A stretch of 64,000 nt of DNA from Amaurobius ferox (lineage: Eukaryota > Arthropoda > Arachnida > Araneae > Amaurobiidae), in contig OX578136.1 of NCBI GenBank assembly GCA_951213105.1, positions 155,875,178 to 155,939,177 on the forward strand. The letters are read 5' to 3'. Positions within the stretch are counted from its first letter, which is position 1. Each line of letters starts with the position of its first letter. Below, in pieces: positions 46,580 to 58,299 of this stretch. The notes under the pieces are model-generated. The model ran no database searches and was not told the DNA's origin. It was given only the letters and a program-made list of their open reading frames with translations. A program made the translations under genes and the position numbers.

Positions 46580-47498
46580 TTTGCGAGAAAATACTCTAGA
46601 AAAGTGAGTTTTGAGTCGTTCAGCGAAAGGAAAAAACTCAAGCCAGTCAACTCACAGATACTTAATCTCCTTTTAATAATATCTATTAAGTTGAGTTATT
46701 TCCCGTAGAAACTTATAACTTTTCAGAAAATTTAACTCAAAAGGAGTGAATGGTCGGGGAAAATAATGTCCGCCGGTTCCTGTTTCCCATGTATGGCTGT
46801 GATATACTTGGATGTGCGTAGCGCACAGAAACGCAGTGGCTTTGCTGGTATCAAATAAAATTACTGTTCAAATAAATGCGCTCTGGCTGCTTAGCTCAAT
46901 TTTCTATGTGAAATAATTTCATCATTTGTAATACTAGTAGGGAATTTGTCACATTAGTACAATTTTTTGTGATAATTAAAAGGGATATAATGCTACTCTG
47001 TATATATTATTTTTCAGCCGCCATATTGGAAAAATAGCGCCCAAAAACAATTTAGAATTAACTTTTCTGCTCAGTTTTCAGTGTATTTTTAACTAGTTTA
47101 AAGATATTACTAAAATTGCATTAGATTGTTTTTAATTGCTGGTAGGAGGTCAACTAATTAGTACAGTTATTTAATCTATTTATGCATTTTTTTACAATTA
47201 TTTAATCTTACTGATTTATTATTACAATCAAACTACAGCGAGCTTATCGCTTCGTAAACATTATGGTCAGTTAGTTCTCACCGCTGGGGAAGGAAGTACA
47301 ATTTTTTTCTAAATGGTTTATTGTTTAAAAGTTATTACCACACTAAAATAAAAACATAATTTTATACAGACCAGTTCTTTGCAATATTTTTCAACTTTAA
47401 TCGTTTTCTTTTAATTACACAGTGAATGAATAACAGCAGTACTATCACTTGCGTTTTCAAACGTATCTTTGACTTTATTTGTATTTTTAACTATGTCA
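46580..47498. other. Unassigned AT-rich sequence
   Basis: Several GAGTT/AACTC motifs occur at 46605-46745, but no clear element can be delimited. No gene is recognised. Confidence 0.4.
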
Positions 47499-47500
47499 TA

Positions 47501-48908
47501 CACTACGTGACAGTGAAAGTAAGACACCAAGAAGGAATGGGCAGAAAGTGAGGAAAATCGACAAACAGAGAGAGACAGCAACGAACAATAAGTGACGTTT
47601 ATTGCAACATAATACTCCTATACACCGAGCGATAACGCCTTCTAATCAGTAGGTTATAGGACCACCGCGGGCGGCGATACAGGTAGCGACACGTCAAGGT
47701 GCAGAGTCAATGAGCATGCGGATTGTGTCCTGAGGGATGGCTGTCCATTCCCTGTCAACTATTTGTCAGAGTTCGTCTTCTACACGCCGCAGGCAGCGCA
47801 CGCAAGTGACGTCCAATCACGTCCCAGACGTGTTCCATTGATGAGAGATCAAGTAAGATTGGTGGCCAGGGAGGCACATGGGTACCTTGTAGGGCATGTT
47901 GACTGATGCGTGTCGTGTGTGGTCAGGCATTATCCTACTGGTAAATGGCATTGGGCACCCCCTAAAGAAAAGGTAGTGTCACCGGCCGCAGAACCTCATC
48001 CACTTATTATTGGGCCGTTATAGTGCCCTCAATACGGACCAGAGGTGACCTGCTATCATAGGCGATTGTGCCCCCGAACCATGATACCGCGTTGTTGCGC
48101 GGTGTGGCGTTCCACAGATGAGGCCGGATTAAACCTGTCACCACTTCCGCGTCAGACTCGTATGCGGCGACAGCCATTGCTAAAACAGAAGCGTCACTCG
48201 TCTGAGAACACGAATCTATGCCATTCCACCCTCCACGTGTCTCTATCCTGACACCATTGGAAATGGAGGCGTCTATGCTGTTGGGTCAATGACAGTCTTC
48301 TTAACGGGCGTCATGAGTGCAAGTCGCCAGCGACCAATCAGCGGATAATGGTCCTGGTCGATATGAGAGCATTAACAGTGTCCTGCAAATGCTGCAAAAG
48401 GACGATGGAAGTGGCTTGCAGGGCCGCCAACGCTTGCTGGCGGATACGTCGACCCACGCTTGCTAACGTTGCTCTGGCCGTACCGGCACCCTTCAAACGT
48501 GCCACATTTCTTTGTTATAATCATCTTTATCACAGCCGGTACACCGTGGACGCATGTAAGTGGCTGTCCGGTGAGATGTGATGTATGGACCAACCCGCCC
48601 TTCTGAGTCCGATCACCACACTCCTCGTGAAATCGTCTGTCTGCTGGAACTGCCTCGATTGGTCACGGCCTGGCATTCTCTGCAACTACTCTTTTTCTCT
48701 GAAATAAAAAAAATGCAAAATGATTTCCCTGGCAGACAGAGCGGTGCGACTATTGCGATTCTGCAGGTTCCTTCCCTTATATCTCACTCAACGTGCTCGG
48801 GACGGCTGTGCATTTCGCATCGTTTACAGAACTCAGTAAGCTGCGCCTACCCTGCAATTTGCATATTTTTCGGGCAGTCCTTCTTTGTGTCTCATTTTCA
48901 CTGTCGTG
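47501..48908 (-). mobile_element. Tc1-like transposon, both ends present
   Basis: The left end TA|CACTACGTGACAGTGAAAG...AAGACACCAAGAAGG pairs with the right end, whose reverse complement reads TA|CACGACAGTGAAAATGAGAC..CAAAGAAGG. The TA duplications are 47499-47500 and 48909-48910. Length is about 1.41 kb, normal for Tc1-like elements. The transposase on the minus strand is broken. The left terminus resembles that of the 10.8-kb element, so both belong to related families. Confidence 0.88.
47700..48700 (-). pseudogene. Tc1-like transposase, decayed by stops
   Basis: On the minus strand the first catalytic region reads FVFSDESRFCF (about 48190-48225), followed by a stop within the next strand and RFNPASSVERHT. 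The second catalytic region is Q-stop-DNA-stop-PH, where the FQQDNARPH motif has lost two codons to TAG (47935-47937) and TGA (47923-47925). The third acidic residue is in LSSMEHVWDVIGRHLRA (about 47795-47850). Upstream, a helix-turn-helix-like part is interrupted by paired stops near 48520. All frames listed on the plus strand here are shadows. Confidence 0.88.
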
Positions 48909-48910
48909 TA

Positions 48911-50340
48911 TTTTCTTCAGCTCAAAGTTGAGAGAGGAAATTCCAACTTGTTTCCCCCATACACACATTAACCTTACACCTTTCATGTTAAGGAGATACT
49001 AAAGTAAATAATTTATTAGCAATTTTCACAATTCATACTGGTCAAAGTTCTTAATGTCAGTATTTGTCTGTTGTAATTGAAATTTCCGAAACACTTGATG
49101 TTATAAAAGCACATAACTTGAAAGCCAAAACTTGCTTTTCCGTTTTCGGTCTTCTGCTATTTGTTTTATTTGAATAGGATATATTCTTTTTATTGTTTAA
49201 AATTAATAATTATTAAAAAGAGCATCGAATTTTGAGGCTCGCATTTTATTTTCATTTACATTTTGAGACTGGGCGCATTTTTAAATGACGCCTATTGGGG
49301 AAAATTGTAGAAAGTGTTAACCTCTTGAAAATAACTTTTCTAAGCACAGTCGGATGGATTGAATTCGTTTATTAATCAAAATAACCTATTGTAGCTATGC
49401 TTGTAAGTTGAATTGATAATTTTTCGAATTTTACGCGTTATTTTTGACAAAAGTCGATGTGTGCCAAAATCAAAATGGAGCCAGTGTGATGCATAAGTAT
49501 CCTTACTGGTCAGTTTTATGAAAATCCAATTAATATGGTAAATATATTTAAACTATGTTTTAACTGGACCAAAATCATAAATCCACAAAATCTAAATTAG
49601 ATTTCTCGATTCTGTTCCTATGTATAACAGGAAAAGTAAATGGTATATTCTTCTTAATTTACGTGTAGAAAATATGGGATAAAATTGCTATTAGTTTTTA
49701 TTTTTGCATAAGGTAACATATGAATACATTTAATTAATGTTCAATACGATGGTGGCATTTGAATTTATCATCGCCACATGGTAAGAACTCTGCACAGCAG
49801 TTAAGAAGTTTCGAAAAACATGTTCCGATAATTGGCAATTGGAGTAAAACAAGTCACAAAATATATTTTTTTACTACAGAACAAAGACGATTACGTACGG
49901 TCTAGTCTTTCTAGATGACGAAAAATTGCTGGGGATTATGTAGGTAGGACGAAAACACAGTAACGAGAAATGATTATTAATAGTTAGTGCTTAACGTGAG
50001 TTCATGTTGATATTTAAGGAAGTATTGCAGGTGGGAAGAAAAAAATAAAATATTGTACACGCAGATTGTATTTTTTAGAATTAAATTACTTTTATTCCAA
50101 GTTACATGGTTTAGTTTAAATGCTGGATTAAGTTCGCCGTTAAGAAACTGTGTCGGTCATTTTATAAAATGAGAAACAGTACAAAAGAAAAGGAAATCAT
50201 CATTTAATATTTAATTAATCTTTTAACTGCATGTCCATGATCAGCTCCTTGTGTAACAAAAACTGATTACGTATCAAACATGCGCGAACGAAGTTGCATA
50301 TAAAGTACCTCCAGACGTTAATTTTTGCCAAACAAAGAAA
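48911..50340. other. Unassigned AT-rich sequence
   Basis: A palindrome-like GTTCCTATGTATAACAGGAA followed by AAGTAAA at about 49614-49640 may be a degraded Rep-A/B-type start. Otherwise nothing is recognised. Confidence 0.35.
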
Positions 50341-50344
50341 AATA

Positions 50345-50385
50345 AATCTGATGCAAGCAACATACGACTTTCTCTACTCTGACTC
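50345..50385 (-). repeat. Isolated Rep-A/B-type hairpin end
   Basis: ATCTGATGCAAGCAACATAC followed by GACTTTCTC resembles the reverse of the Rep-A/B terminus. No body follows. Confidence 0.45.
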
Positions 50386-51905
50386 CATCTATATACAAAT
50401 AAAGTGGTCATCCACTACCAAGCAGAAGCGATTTTCATAGCTAAACACTAGACAACGCAATTCGCACGCAGTTCTGGATTCTTAGGTTCAACACAACTGT
50501 AGACTAAACCGCCTATGTGTAGTTAGCGGAATACATACTTAAGGATGCTAAGAAAGGCACCCTTTTTATGCAACTGTCCCTGTATTGATACTCAGCACTA
50601 ATACTGAATGATACGTAGAGGAACCTAGTTCATATTGTTGACAGGCTAGCAGACAACTTTCTGTCTGATCTTATTAACGTGCGATTATCGCGGTCATCTG
50701 TTTTCTAGCAACGTTAATATCTATTTTGATGTTTATGAATGTCATCCTGTAGAACTTATTGCTTTTAACATCGTCTTACTGTCGCATGTTTGCTATCAAA
50801 TGAACAGCTGATACGACTGATTGATTGTTAACTCTAATTCTATGAAGCGTCTCAGGCAGTTGGTTAGGTGTGTTATAGAGCTATTTACACCAAAAATAAA
50901 CGGAGCTTAGTGAAAGCAAAGGAATCACAACAGCGATGAGATATGCTCCAGCAGGGTGAGTTATGCTCCTTATCTGCGTGAGTTATGCTCCTTCCCATGC
51001 TTTTTGATATCAACAAATTTTACACAAGACAATCAATTATATACTGTACTGGGAGGTATCTGCATGCTGAACTTCACGGTTTTAGAAATTTTTTAAGAGT
51101 TAGCTGTGCGCATATCAATATCAATTCAATTTGTTGATTGAATTTTGAATTTAAAGAAAATAAAACGTCTAGCTCTAAAGAATTTCAAAAAGTTGTTTTT
51201 CGCAATTATATGGAGGACAAAAAAAAAGAACTTTCGGAACATATTCCTCTGGCATATCTAAAAATAATAGAATTTTGGGAGTTTATTGGTTTCCAGAAGT
51301 CCATATTAAACTCGAAAGGATGTTTGCTTTTAGGGAAACGGCGGCCGTGAAAATTTCTTTCCACTTCTTTACTGCAATGAAAAAAGTTGCGAAAACAGAC
51401 TAGAGTCCCTCTTTCCACAAATTCAATATATCCTTTCCACTCCATTGAAGTTAAAGTAAAAAGGTGACGTCTATATTTTCGGAACGATTGACCATGTAAT
51501 AAAAATATTTTTTTCTTTGGTTGTGACAAGTAGTATCGATTTTAATCGGAATCAGCAAGTTAGGTATGACTGAGAATAAGTACAGGTTTTATATTGCCAC
51601 AGAACTAGAATATAGAAGGGTAGTTATGTGACTATGAAAGTGACTATGAAAATGGCCGCTGATACTACGTGTAGTCTGAGCTAAAATTTAAATATGCGGT
51701 TTTCCTAAAAAATTCCTTAACCACGTCAATAACTTTGTAAGGAAATGCCCATGAGTGAACACGTTAGGTCTAACCGTAGTAAAGTGAATCTGCCCACTTA
51801 AATGAGAGTGATTGTAGCGCCCCCTAGAGGATAATTTTAAAATGTAAGGATAACGGACTCGCAACAAAGTGAAATAGTAGATAAGAGGCAATTACAAAGT
51901 TTTGA
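50386..51905. other. Unassigned sequence
   Basis: Overlapping frames on both strands at 51138-51529 (70 and 107 codons) have no domain I recognise. A direct repeat GTGAGTTATGCTCCTT occurs at about 50940-50995. Confidence 0.4.
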
Positions 51906-51914
51906 GCATTTCGA

Positions 51915-52010
51915 AGACACTCTTATTGCAGATAACAGAATACATGGACATGTTTCGAGTTTATTATGTTGGATGCCGTTATCTGTAATGAGTGTGTCCC
52001 TCAACACAAC
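51915..52010. repeat. Imperfect inverted repeat
   Basis: GACACTCTTATTGCAGATAA (51918-51937) and the reverse complement of 51975-52003 (GACACACTCATTACAGATAA) pair with a few mismatches around a palindromic centre (ACATGGACATGT). It could be a small foldback element. Confidence 0.55.
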
Positions 52011-52520
52011 CATCTTCTCTCATCAATCTTTTTAGGCGGGTTCTTGAGTTTGTAGAGAATTGACTAATGTATTGGAATCAACACTAAAACTAAGAAGGCA
52101 TATTTTTAACAATATATGGTTACTGACAACTGACTGTCATTTCCAGAAATGCTAAAATAAACAACACTTGGCATTCACATCGTTTTGAAAATGTCTTTTT
52201 TCGGCAGCAATGCACATTTACATTAGATATATTACCGCGTTCTTTTAAAAATATTACAGGTGCCACAGTGTTATAGGCCCTAATGACTGTTTGTCACTGT
52301 TCGTGATCGATATGTAATGGACTGTAATTTTATCTATCGTAATGTGTAGAAGCACACGAGTAAAAAACTATATAAATTTACACTATTATACGCTCTACTC
52401 CTACTACATAATATTTTTGCCCCATGGCAATTAAACTACAGCCCATACTGTAGATATTATTAATAAGTAGCTGACGATACTGCAGTTACCTCGACGGAGG
52501 TTCTAAGCAGATTAACTAAT
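52011..52520. other. Unassigned sequence
   Basis: Nothing recognised. Confidence 0.4.
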
Positions 52521-52521
52521 T

Positions 52522-53253
52522 TTACTTCCTTTATATACATGTAATGTATAAGGAAAGAATTGTGACGGGGTCAAGCACGTTTCAAGCATTCCGGAACACA
52601 AATCAGACGTTTTTAAAATGATGTCTGTGTGTGTGTCAGTAAACCTGCGGAGACGGTAACTGACGAACGAACGGATCGATTCGAACGGCATTTAGTACAA
52701 AAGTTACAATCCATGGATATACTGGAAGTTTATTGTTTTTATACGCAATCGAATGTTAATCGACCCCTAATATTTCGAGTGAAATTTTGAAAAAATCGTC
52801 AAAAAATTAAAGCATTTTATAAAGTTACGTAAATAGTAATTTCTTATGTAATTTTTATTAGAAAACGATTAAAATAAATTTTAGAAAGCTAGCATGAACC
52901 TTTCTCGAGATATTGTATATTTAAAAAAAATTAGCAAAAAATCATATAAAATTTAAAAATATATATTACCTATTGTAAAATATGTTCACTTTTCATAAGT
53001 CATATCATGGGTCACATCATTCTCGTGGATCTAGCTAGTTCCATTCATGAGAAAAGATACTTTATGTAATATTTTTGTATTTGGACTCCAATAGTCAGTT
53101 ATTAGCAACAAGAATAATTTATTTCTCCGTCCATAACGCTTGGCGAGATTTTGGCGGAATGTCGACAACTTGGTGACTTTTTAAATGTTTCCAAATTAAC
53201 GACAATTTCGCCAAATTGATTAAAATGACACTAAATCAATAAAAATGATGACT
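52522..53253 (+). repeat. Rep-A, 3'-truncated copy
   Basis: The palindromic start is at 52524-52556 and the body is present through CGCTTGGCGAGATTTTGGCG. It breaks off after AATGATGACTAG without the hairpin end. It lacks the GAAAATTCGAATTCGAG block just after the start. Confidence 0.85.
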
Positions 53254-53464
53254 AGATATATATGATGAAGTAATTATTAAAATATTATTTTAATATATGA
53301 ACTATATCGCTTATTCAGGATGCTATCAATAATGATGATTGTTTAGAGTTGCGCAAAGTATAAGGTAATTGAATATTTTGAAATAGTTTTACATGTTGTC
53401 ATCCAGAAAAACACCCAATGTACAATTCAACGATAAAAGCACAGCGCTTGGATCTTATACATTA

Positions 53465-54374
53465 TTACTTTCCTTATATACGTAATGTATAAGGAAAGTA
53501 TTGTGACGGGGTCGAAAATTCGAATTCGAGTTTTCGACGGGAGAGCACGTTTCAAGGATCCCTGATCACCAATCAAACATTTTTGAGGTGATGTCTGTGT
53601 GTGTGTATGTGTGTGTGTGTGGAGACGATATCTCATGAACGAATGGAGCGATTCGAATGAAATTTAATACAAAAATCACAATCCATGAATACTGGAAGCT
53701 TATTGTTTTTAAACATAATCGAATGTTCAGAACCCCCCTAAATTTTCGAGTAAAATTTTGAAAAAATCATCAAAAATATAAAACCTATAATAAAGTTACG
53801 CGAATAGACATTTCGTATGTAATTTTTTCTTAGAAAACGATTGGCATAAACTTTAGAACGCTAACATGAACCGTTCTCGAGATATTGCACATTTTTCAAA
53901 TAAATTTACCAAAAAATCTCATAAATTAAACAAAAATATTAACTGTTGGGAAACATGTTCACCTTTCATATGTAATATCATGCGGTAAATTTGGTGACAT
54001 CATTCTCGTGTATCTAGCTCGTTCCATTCATCAGAAAAGATACTTTGAGTAATACTTTTGTATTTGAACGCCAATAGTCATGTATCTTCTATAAGAATAA
54101 CTTATTTCTCCGTCCATAACGCTTGGTGATATTTTGGCGACGAATTTGGTGGAATGTCGCCAACTTGGCGGCGTTTTGAAATGTTTCCAAATTAACAAAA
54201 ATCGCGCCAAATGGATAAAAATGATGCTAAATCAATGAAAATGACGACTAATTGTCGAAAATTCAATATCTTGAAGAGAATATAAGTATCTACTATAAGA
54301 AAAATCTATTTTTTGACTATAAAAGTATTAAATTCATTGCATTATATAAGGAAAGTCATGTGCTGCCCACATCA
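53465..54374 (+). repeat. Rep-A, full-length copy
   Basis: The palindromic start (ACTTTCCTTATATACGTAAT...) is at 53467-53499, and all internal blocks and the end TCATGTGCTGCCCACATCA are present. About 910 bp. The best template for a Rep-A consensus together with 22138 and 23723. Confidence 0.9.
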
Positions 54375-54935
54375 TTTTTTTTCACTGGCGCTCACAAAAT
54401 TGGCTAGCTCTACTACTAAGGACGCCAAGGTGCAACAGTCACATATTTATTTCCTTCCATATACGCGTTTTTCTTGTTCTCAGTGTATGTTCCTACTTAT
54501 TACTCTATAACTTTGGAAGTATATATTTCGCCTCTCGGTTTGTTACCGAATTCATTGTCCCTTTTAAATTCTCCCCAAGAGGCGCTGCAATCGATTTTAT
54601 TCTTTCAGGTAGTAGTAACGTGTACACTTATGGGCATTTCCTTACAAAGTTATTAGAATGCTTCAGGATTTTCCTAGCAAGCCTTTATATAAAGCTGATT
54701 ACGTGGTAAGATACTTATTACTTAATTAGTATTTAGACTTGTTAAATAGAGGGAAAGCAATACTCCTAAAAAATAAATTTGCAACTTACTTAATAAACTT
54801 GATCTTGTTTAACAACGTATGGCACTTTGTATTTAAAAGTAATCGGTTTAATCGAAAATTAATTCAGATAAGTTCTATTTAATAATTGGTGCATTATGTG
54901 TGCGAAGTTTCAACCTTTCAAGAAGTCACAGGAGG
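54375..54935. other. Unassigned sequence
   Basis: The short frames 54313-54510 and 54474-54656 are not recognised. Nothing else. Confidence 0.4.
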
Positions 54936-54937
54936 CT

Positions 54938-55575
54938 TTTTTTTTTCTTTTCTTTTTTTTTTTTTGAAATACTTTTCACCACCACCCCTTATTTTATCCA
55001 CCCTTGGATGAAAACGTGTTGAGTACTTGCCGTATGCATTTTCTGGGCTTTTTCAAAGCCCTCGTCGTCAATATCAGTTAGTGGGTGTTTCTGAACAGCC
55101 TCTGCTTGAAATTCAAACGTACCAAAAGTTGTTGAAATAGAGGCAAAACCCAATAAAGGGCTGAAAGTCAATAAAAATCCCACGAGGAGAACTCTTGAGG
55201 GTTTTACCTTTTAGGGCATCCTTCTTTTTCTTGGCCAGTTCAACTCGGGTCGCTTTGGCTTTTATAAGAATGAGATCGTCTTCAACCAACTCATCATAGA
55301 TCCTCAATAAGATCCATCATCATAATCAATCTCCAAATTGTCAATATCCGGACCACCACATTTAACATAGGAACCAGATGGTAAGAATTGAGCTTGGAAC
55401 CTTTTGAAATCCACGAGAGACTTATCAGCTTTAAACTCTTTCCTAAAACCGTGCAACGTGTATGGGTTACGGTTGGAAGGCATGGCACAATGAGGGAACT
55501 AGGCGAAGCACGTCCTACTCGGATACCGTCCAAGACCAAGCTCCATTTTAAAATACATTTCAAATCACAAAGCTT
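54938..55575 (-). pseudogene. Unrecognised retrocopy-like coding remnant with A-rich tail
   Basis: On the minus strand, an ATG at about 55484 opens a 59-codon frame (MPSNRNPYTLHGFRKEFKAD ... DNLEIDYDDGSY) ending in TGA. A second frame (about 55307 down to 55113) contains IYDELVEDDLILIKAKATRV and ELAKKKKDALKGK. A third (about 55183 down to 54989) contains FEFQAEAVQKHPLTDIDDEG and FEKAQKMH. These have balanced, acidic/lysine-rich composition unlike the AT-driven frames elsewhere. The segment ends in an A-rich tract (minus strand; 54940-54966 as T-rich plus strand). I infer a frame-broken processed pseudogene or retroelement protein; I do not recognise the family. No target duplication was found. 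Confidence 0.45.
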
Positions 55576-56135
55576 TCTCTAGGCATTTCTAATACTTCCT
55601 TGTTTTGTACTCAAATCACAAAGCGCGGATTCGAATTTCCATTCCAACGATATTAGCAGACTGCCTGAGCTAAGTTTTTTATATTTTCTAACATCTAATG
55701 TATAAGTGTCTGATATCCTTTCATATGCCAATTTCGTGTATCGCAAGCGGTAGGGCGGAGTCGTGCAGCTTGCAAACGAGAGTCGTGCTTTCGTTTATAG
55801 TCTCGATGTTTCAGATATCAAGACATTTCAATGTTCTATTTTGGCAACTTCGCTTCATTTTAAATTGCGCCGTTTCGTCAAGTAAAAAAAGAAATTACGT
55901 GAATCTGCAAATTTGTTGTAATTTGAAATAATTTAGAACTAGAGGGGGGAAAATACACGGATTATAACGTCAAGAAATAAGGATTTTGAAATATCGAGAA
56001 ATCAAAATTTTGATACTTTCAGGAAAACTTTTTTTATTATTTTCATTTTTTTTTTGTTTTCTAAACACAAATTTAATTTTTATGGATTATAGCAATGGAT
56101 TGTAGCATTATGGATTATAGCAAAATAATCATCTA
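55576..56135. other. Unassigned sequence
   Basis: TCAAATCACAAAGC occurs twice (55559-55572 and 55611-55624). No gene is recognised. Confidence 0.4.
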
Positions 56136-56139
56136 TATA

Positions 56140-57765
56140 TACTAATTACCAAGTGTCCGTCTATCCGTCTGTCACGCTTTTATAAGCACTTCCCGAATAG
56201 ATAAAGGCTTGCAATCTGATCTATGGGTCGATCGTTCGTTAAAAACCCCTGGAAAATTCGTATTTTCCGAAAATGTTCTGAAGAGAGTGTGCTCCCCACC
56301 AAAACGTTCGAAAAGTGAAATGATAGAAAAGAATGCTTTGCGATAAGATAGAGATTGCAAATTTGGTGTATAGGTAAAACGTTCGAAAAGGAAAAAAAGT
56401 GTGCAATTTCAAATTTTCAATCTTTTTTATTTACGGAGGTACCGCACACCAAAATGTTTGATTTACCGAATAAATGAGAAACGTTTTTCTTTAAATTTGA
56501 TAAAGGCTTGAAATTTGGTATATGAGTTAATCATTTGATGAAAACAGCCAAGACGAATGTAGCTTTTCAAAAACGCTCTTTCAAAGCGGTGTTACAGAGA
56601 AAAACGTTCGAAAGGTGAATTGATAAAAACACATGCTTCGGGATGAGATGGAGATTTCAAATTTGGTGTACGCGTAGATAGTTTGGAAAGAAGAAAGTGT
56701 ACAATTTCAGTTTTCCAATATTTTCTACTTTAGGGGGTGTCGCAAACCAAAATGTTCGAGCGTCAGAATAAATCAGAAACGCTCTTTCAAAAATGTGTTG
56801 GTAGAGTCTTGATATTTGACATATGGTCCAATCATATGATTGAAAACCCAAGAAGAATATTCGATTAAATGAACACATGAAAAACGGGTCCTTTTTAATA
56901 TGATAGAGGCTTTAAATTTAGTATATGGGCTAATCAATTGATACAAAAGACCCAAGATGAATACGGTTTTTCAAAAATGTTAATTTAAGGGAGTGCTACA
57001 CAGAAAAACATTCGAAAGGTGGAGTGATAGAAAAACATTCTTCGCGATAGGATAGATACTTCAAATTTGGTATACAGGTAGATAGTTTGAAAGGATGAAA
57101 GTGTGCAATTTCAGATTTCCAATATTTGCTATTTTAGGGGGTGTCCGATAACAATATGTTCGATTTTCAGAATAAATGAGACACGCTTCCTTTTAAATGT
57201 GATAGAGGCTTGATATTTGGTATATGGTCCAATCATCTGATAAAAACCCAAGACAAACAGTGTTTTTCAAAAATGTTCACTTATGGGCGTGCTCCACAGA
57301 AAAACGTTCGAAAGGGAAAATGATAGAATAGTATGCTTCGGGATGAGATAGAGACTTTAATTTGGTGTAGTGCAGGTACGTGCATAGGCAATGCGACACT
57401 GCAGGAGCGACAGTGCTTTCTCTCCCTCGCAGCCTCGCGTGCAGCTTCCTATGTACGCATGTGCACAACAGTCAAATACCACAACAGTCAAACTTCACAG
57501 TTCCAGCGGCGTGGTGTTTGACTGTTGTGCGCATGTGCAAGTAGGAAGCTGCACGCCAGACAGCGAGAAAAAGAGAGCACTGTCGCTATCGCAGCGCCGT
57601 AGTGCCTATGCACGCACCGCCACTGATTGGTGTACGGGTATATAGTTCGAAAAGAAGAAGTGAGGAATTTAAGTTTTCCAATATTTTCTACTTCAGGGGG
57701 TTCTTCTCACCAAAACATTCGATTTGCCGAATAAATGTAAAATGCAAATTATTTAAAAAATTACA
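56140..57765 (+). repeat. Diverged tandem repeat, about 300-bp period
   Basis: Unit anchors (GATAxAGGCTT..ATTTGGTATATG) lie at about 56201, 56501, 56801, 56904 and 57201. Spacings are about 300 except a 103-bp short unit. Each unit includes CAAAAATGTT, AAAACGTTCGAAAGG, AGATAGAGATTTCAAATTTG and GGGGGTGTCGC..ACCAAAATGTTCGA-type blocks. Half-units of about 150 bp share GATAGAG..CAAATTTGGTGTA. Divergence is substantial. All short frames in it are shadows. Confidence 0.85.
57370..57626. mobile_element. hAT-like MITE (foldback) inserted in the 300-bp repeat
   Basis: About 257 bp. The left arm and the reverse complement of the right arm align over about 110 bases: CGTGCATAGGC, GAGCGACAGTGCT, GCGTGCAGCTTCCTA and GCACAACAGTCAAA all occur in both arms. 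It is flanked by an exact 8-bp duplication TTGGTGTA (57362-57369 and 57627-57634). The right end reads CACTG, with reverse complement CAGTGGCGGTGCG, typical of hAT termini. It is GC-rich in an AT-rich host repeat. The 84- and 62-codon frames across it are not genes. Confidence 0.88.
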
Positions 57766-57965
57766 ATATTCAGGGCTTGCTTATTGCGAGACCGTTGATT
57801 TTCAACGGGTATTCGGCTAGTTTTTCTTAATTTCTATATCGCACTGATATCCGTGCAAAATGTAATAGGTGCTTAAGTGTCTTCTCTTTCTTAACATCGC
57901 AGTCCAAGTGACATGTGCTTTTTTCACCACAAAGGCTATAAATTTCTCATATCAAGTATGCTATA

Positions 57966-57969
<4 letters not shown>

Positions 57970-58057
<88 letters not shown>
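57970..58057. repeat. (TA)n microsatellite, about 88 bp
   Basis: An uninterrupted TA run. The tyrosine-isoleucine frames over it are translations of the repeat. Confidence 0.97.
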
Positions 58058-58059
<2 letters not shown>

Positions 58060-58299
58060 CAATTTTTGACTCATGTGCTTTCTTCTGCCACCTCTAGAAT
58101 TTACAGTATCTGTTATTTTGAGTCATACATTTTGATATCTATATATATAAAATGGAAAGTTGGTGTGTGTCTTTGAATTTCTGTTTTGTAAATAAATCCA
58201 AAGTTTTTGATGATTTTTATTTCAAATTTGGAATGATTATACTCCATTATGGGGAACACCATCTTTATTTCGAGTTTCTAGGCCCAGGTGTTGTCGAGA

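Noticed and set aside
48372..49002. Several frames on both strands of 60-117 codons
   Set aside because: They are shadows of the decayed Tc1-like element; the real transposase signal is on the minus strand in another frame.
51138..51529. Overlapping frames of 70 and 107 codons on opposite strands
   Set aside because: No recognisable motif and mutual overlap; probably chance in a short less AT-biased stretch.
57869..58176. Frames rich in isoleucine-tyrosine
   Set aside because: They translate the (TA)n microsatellite.
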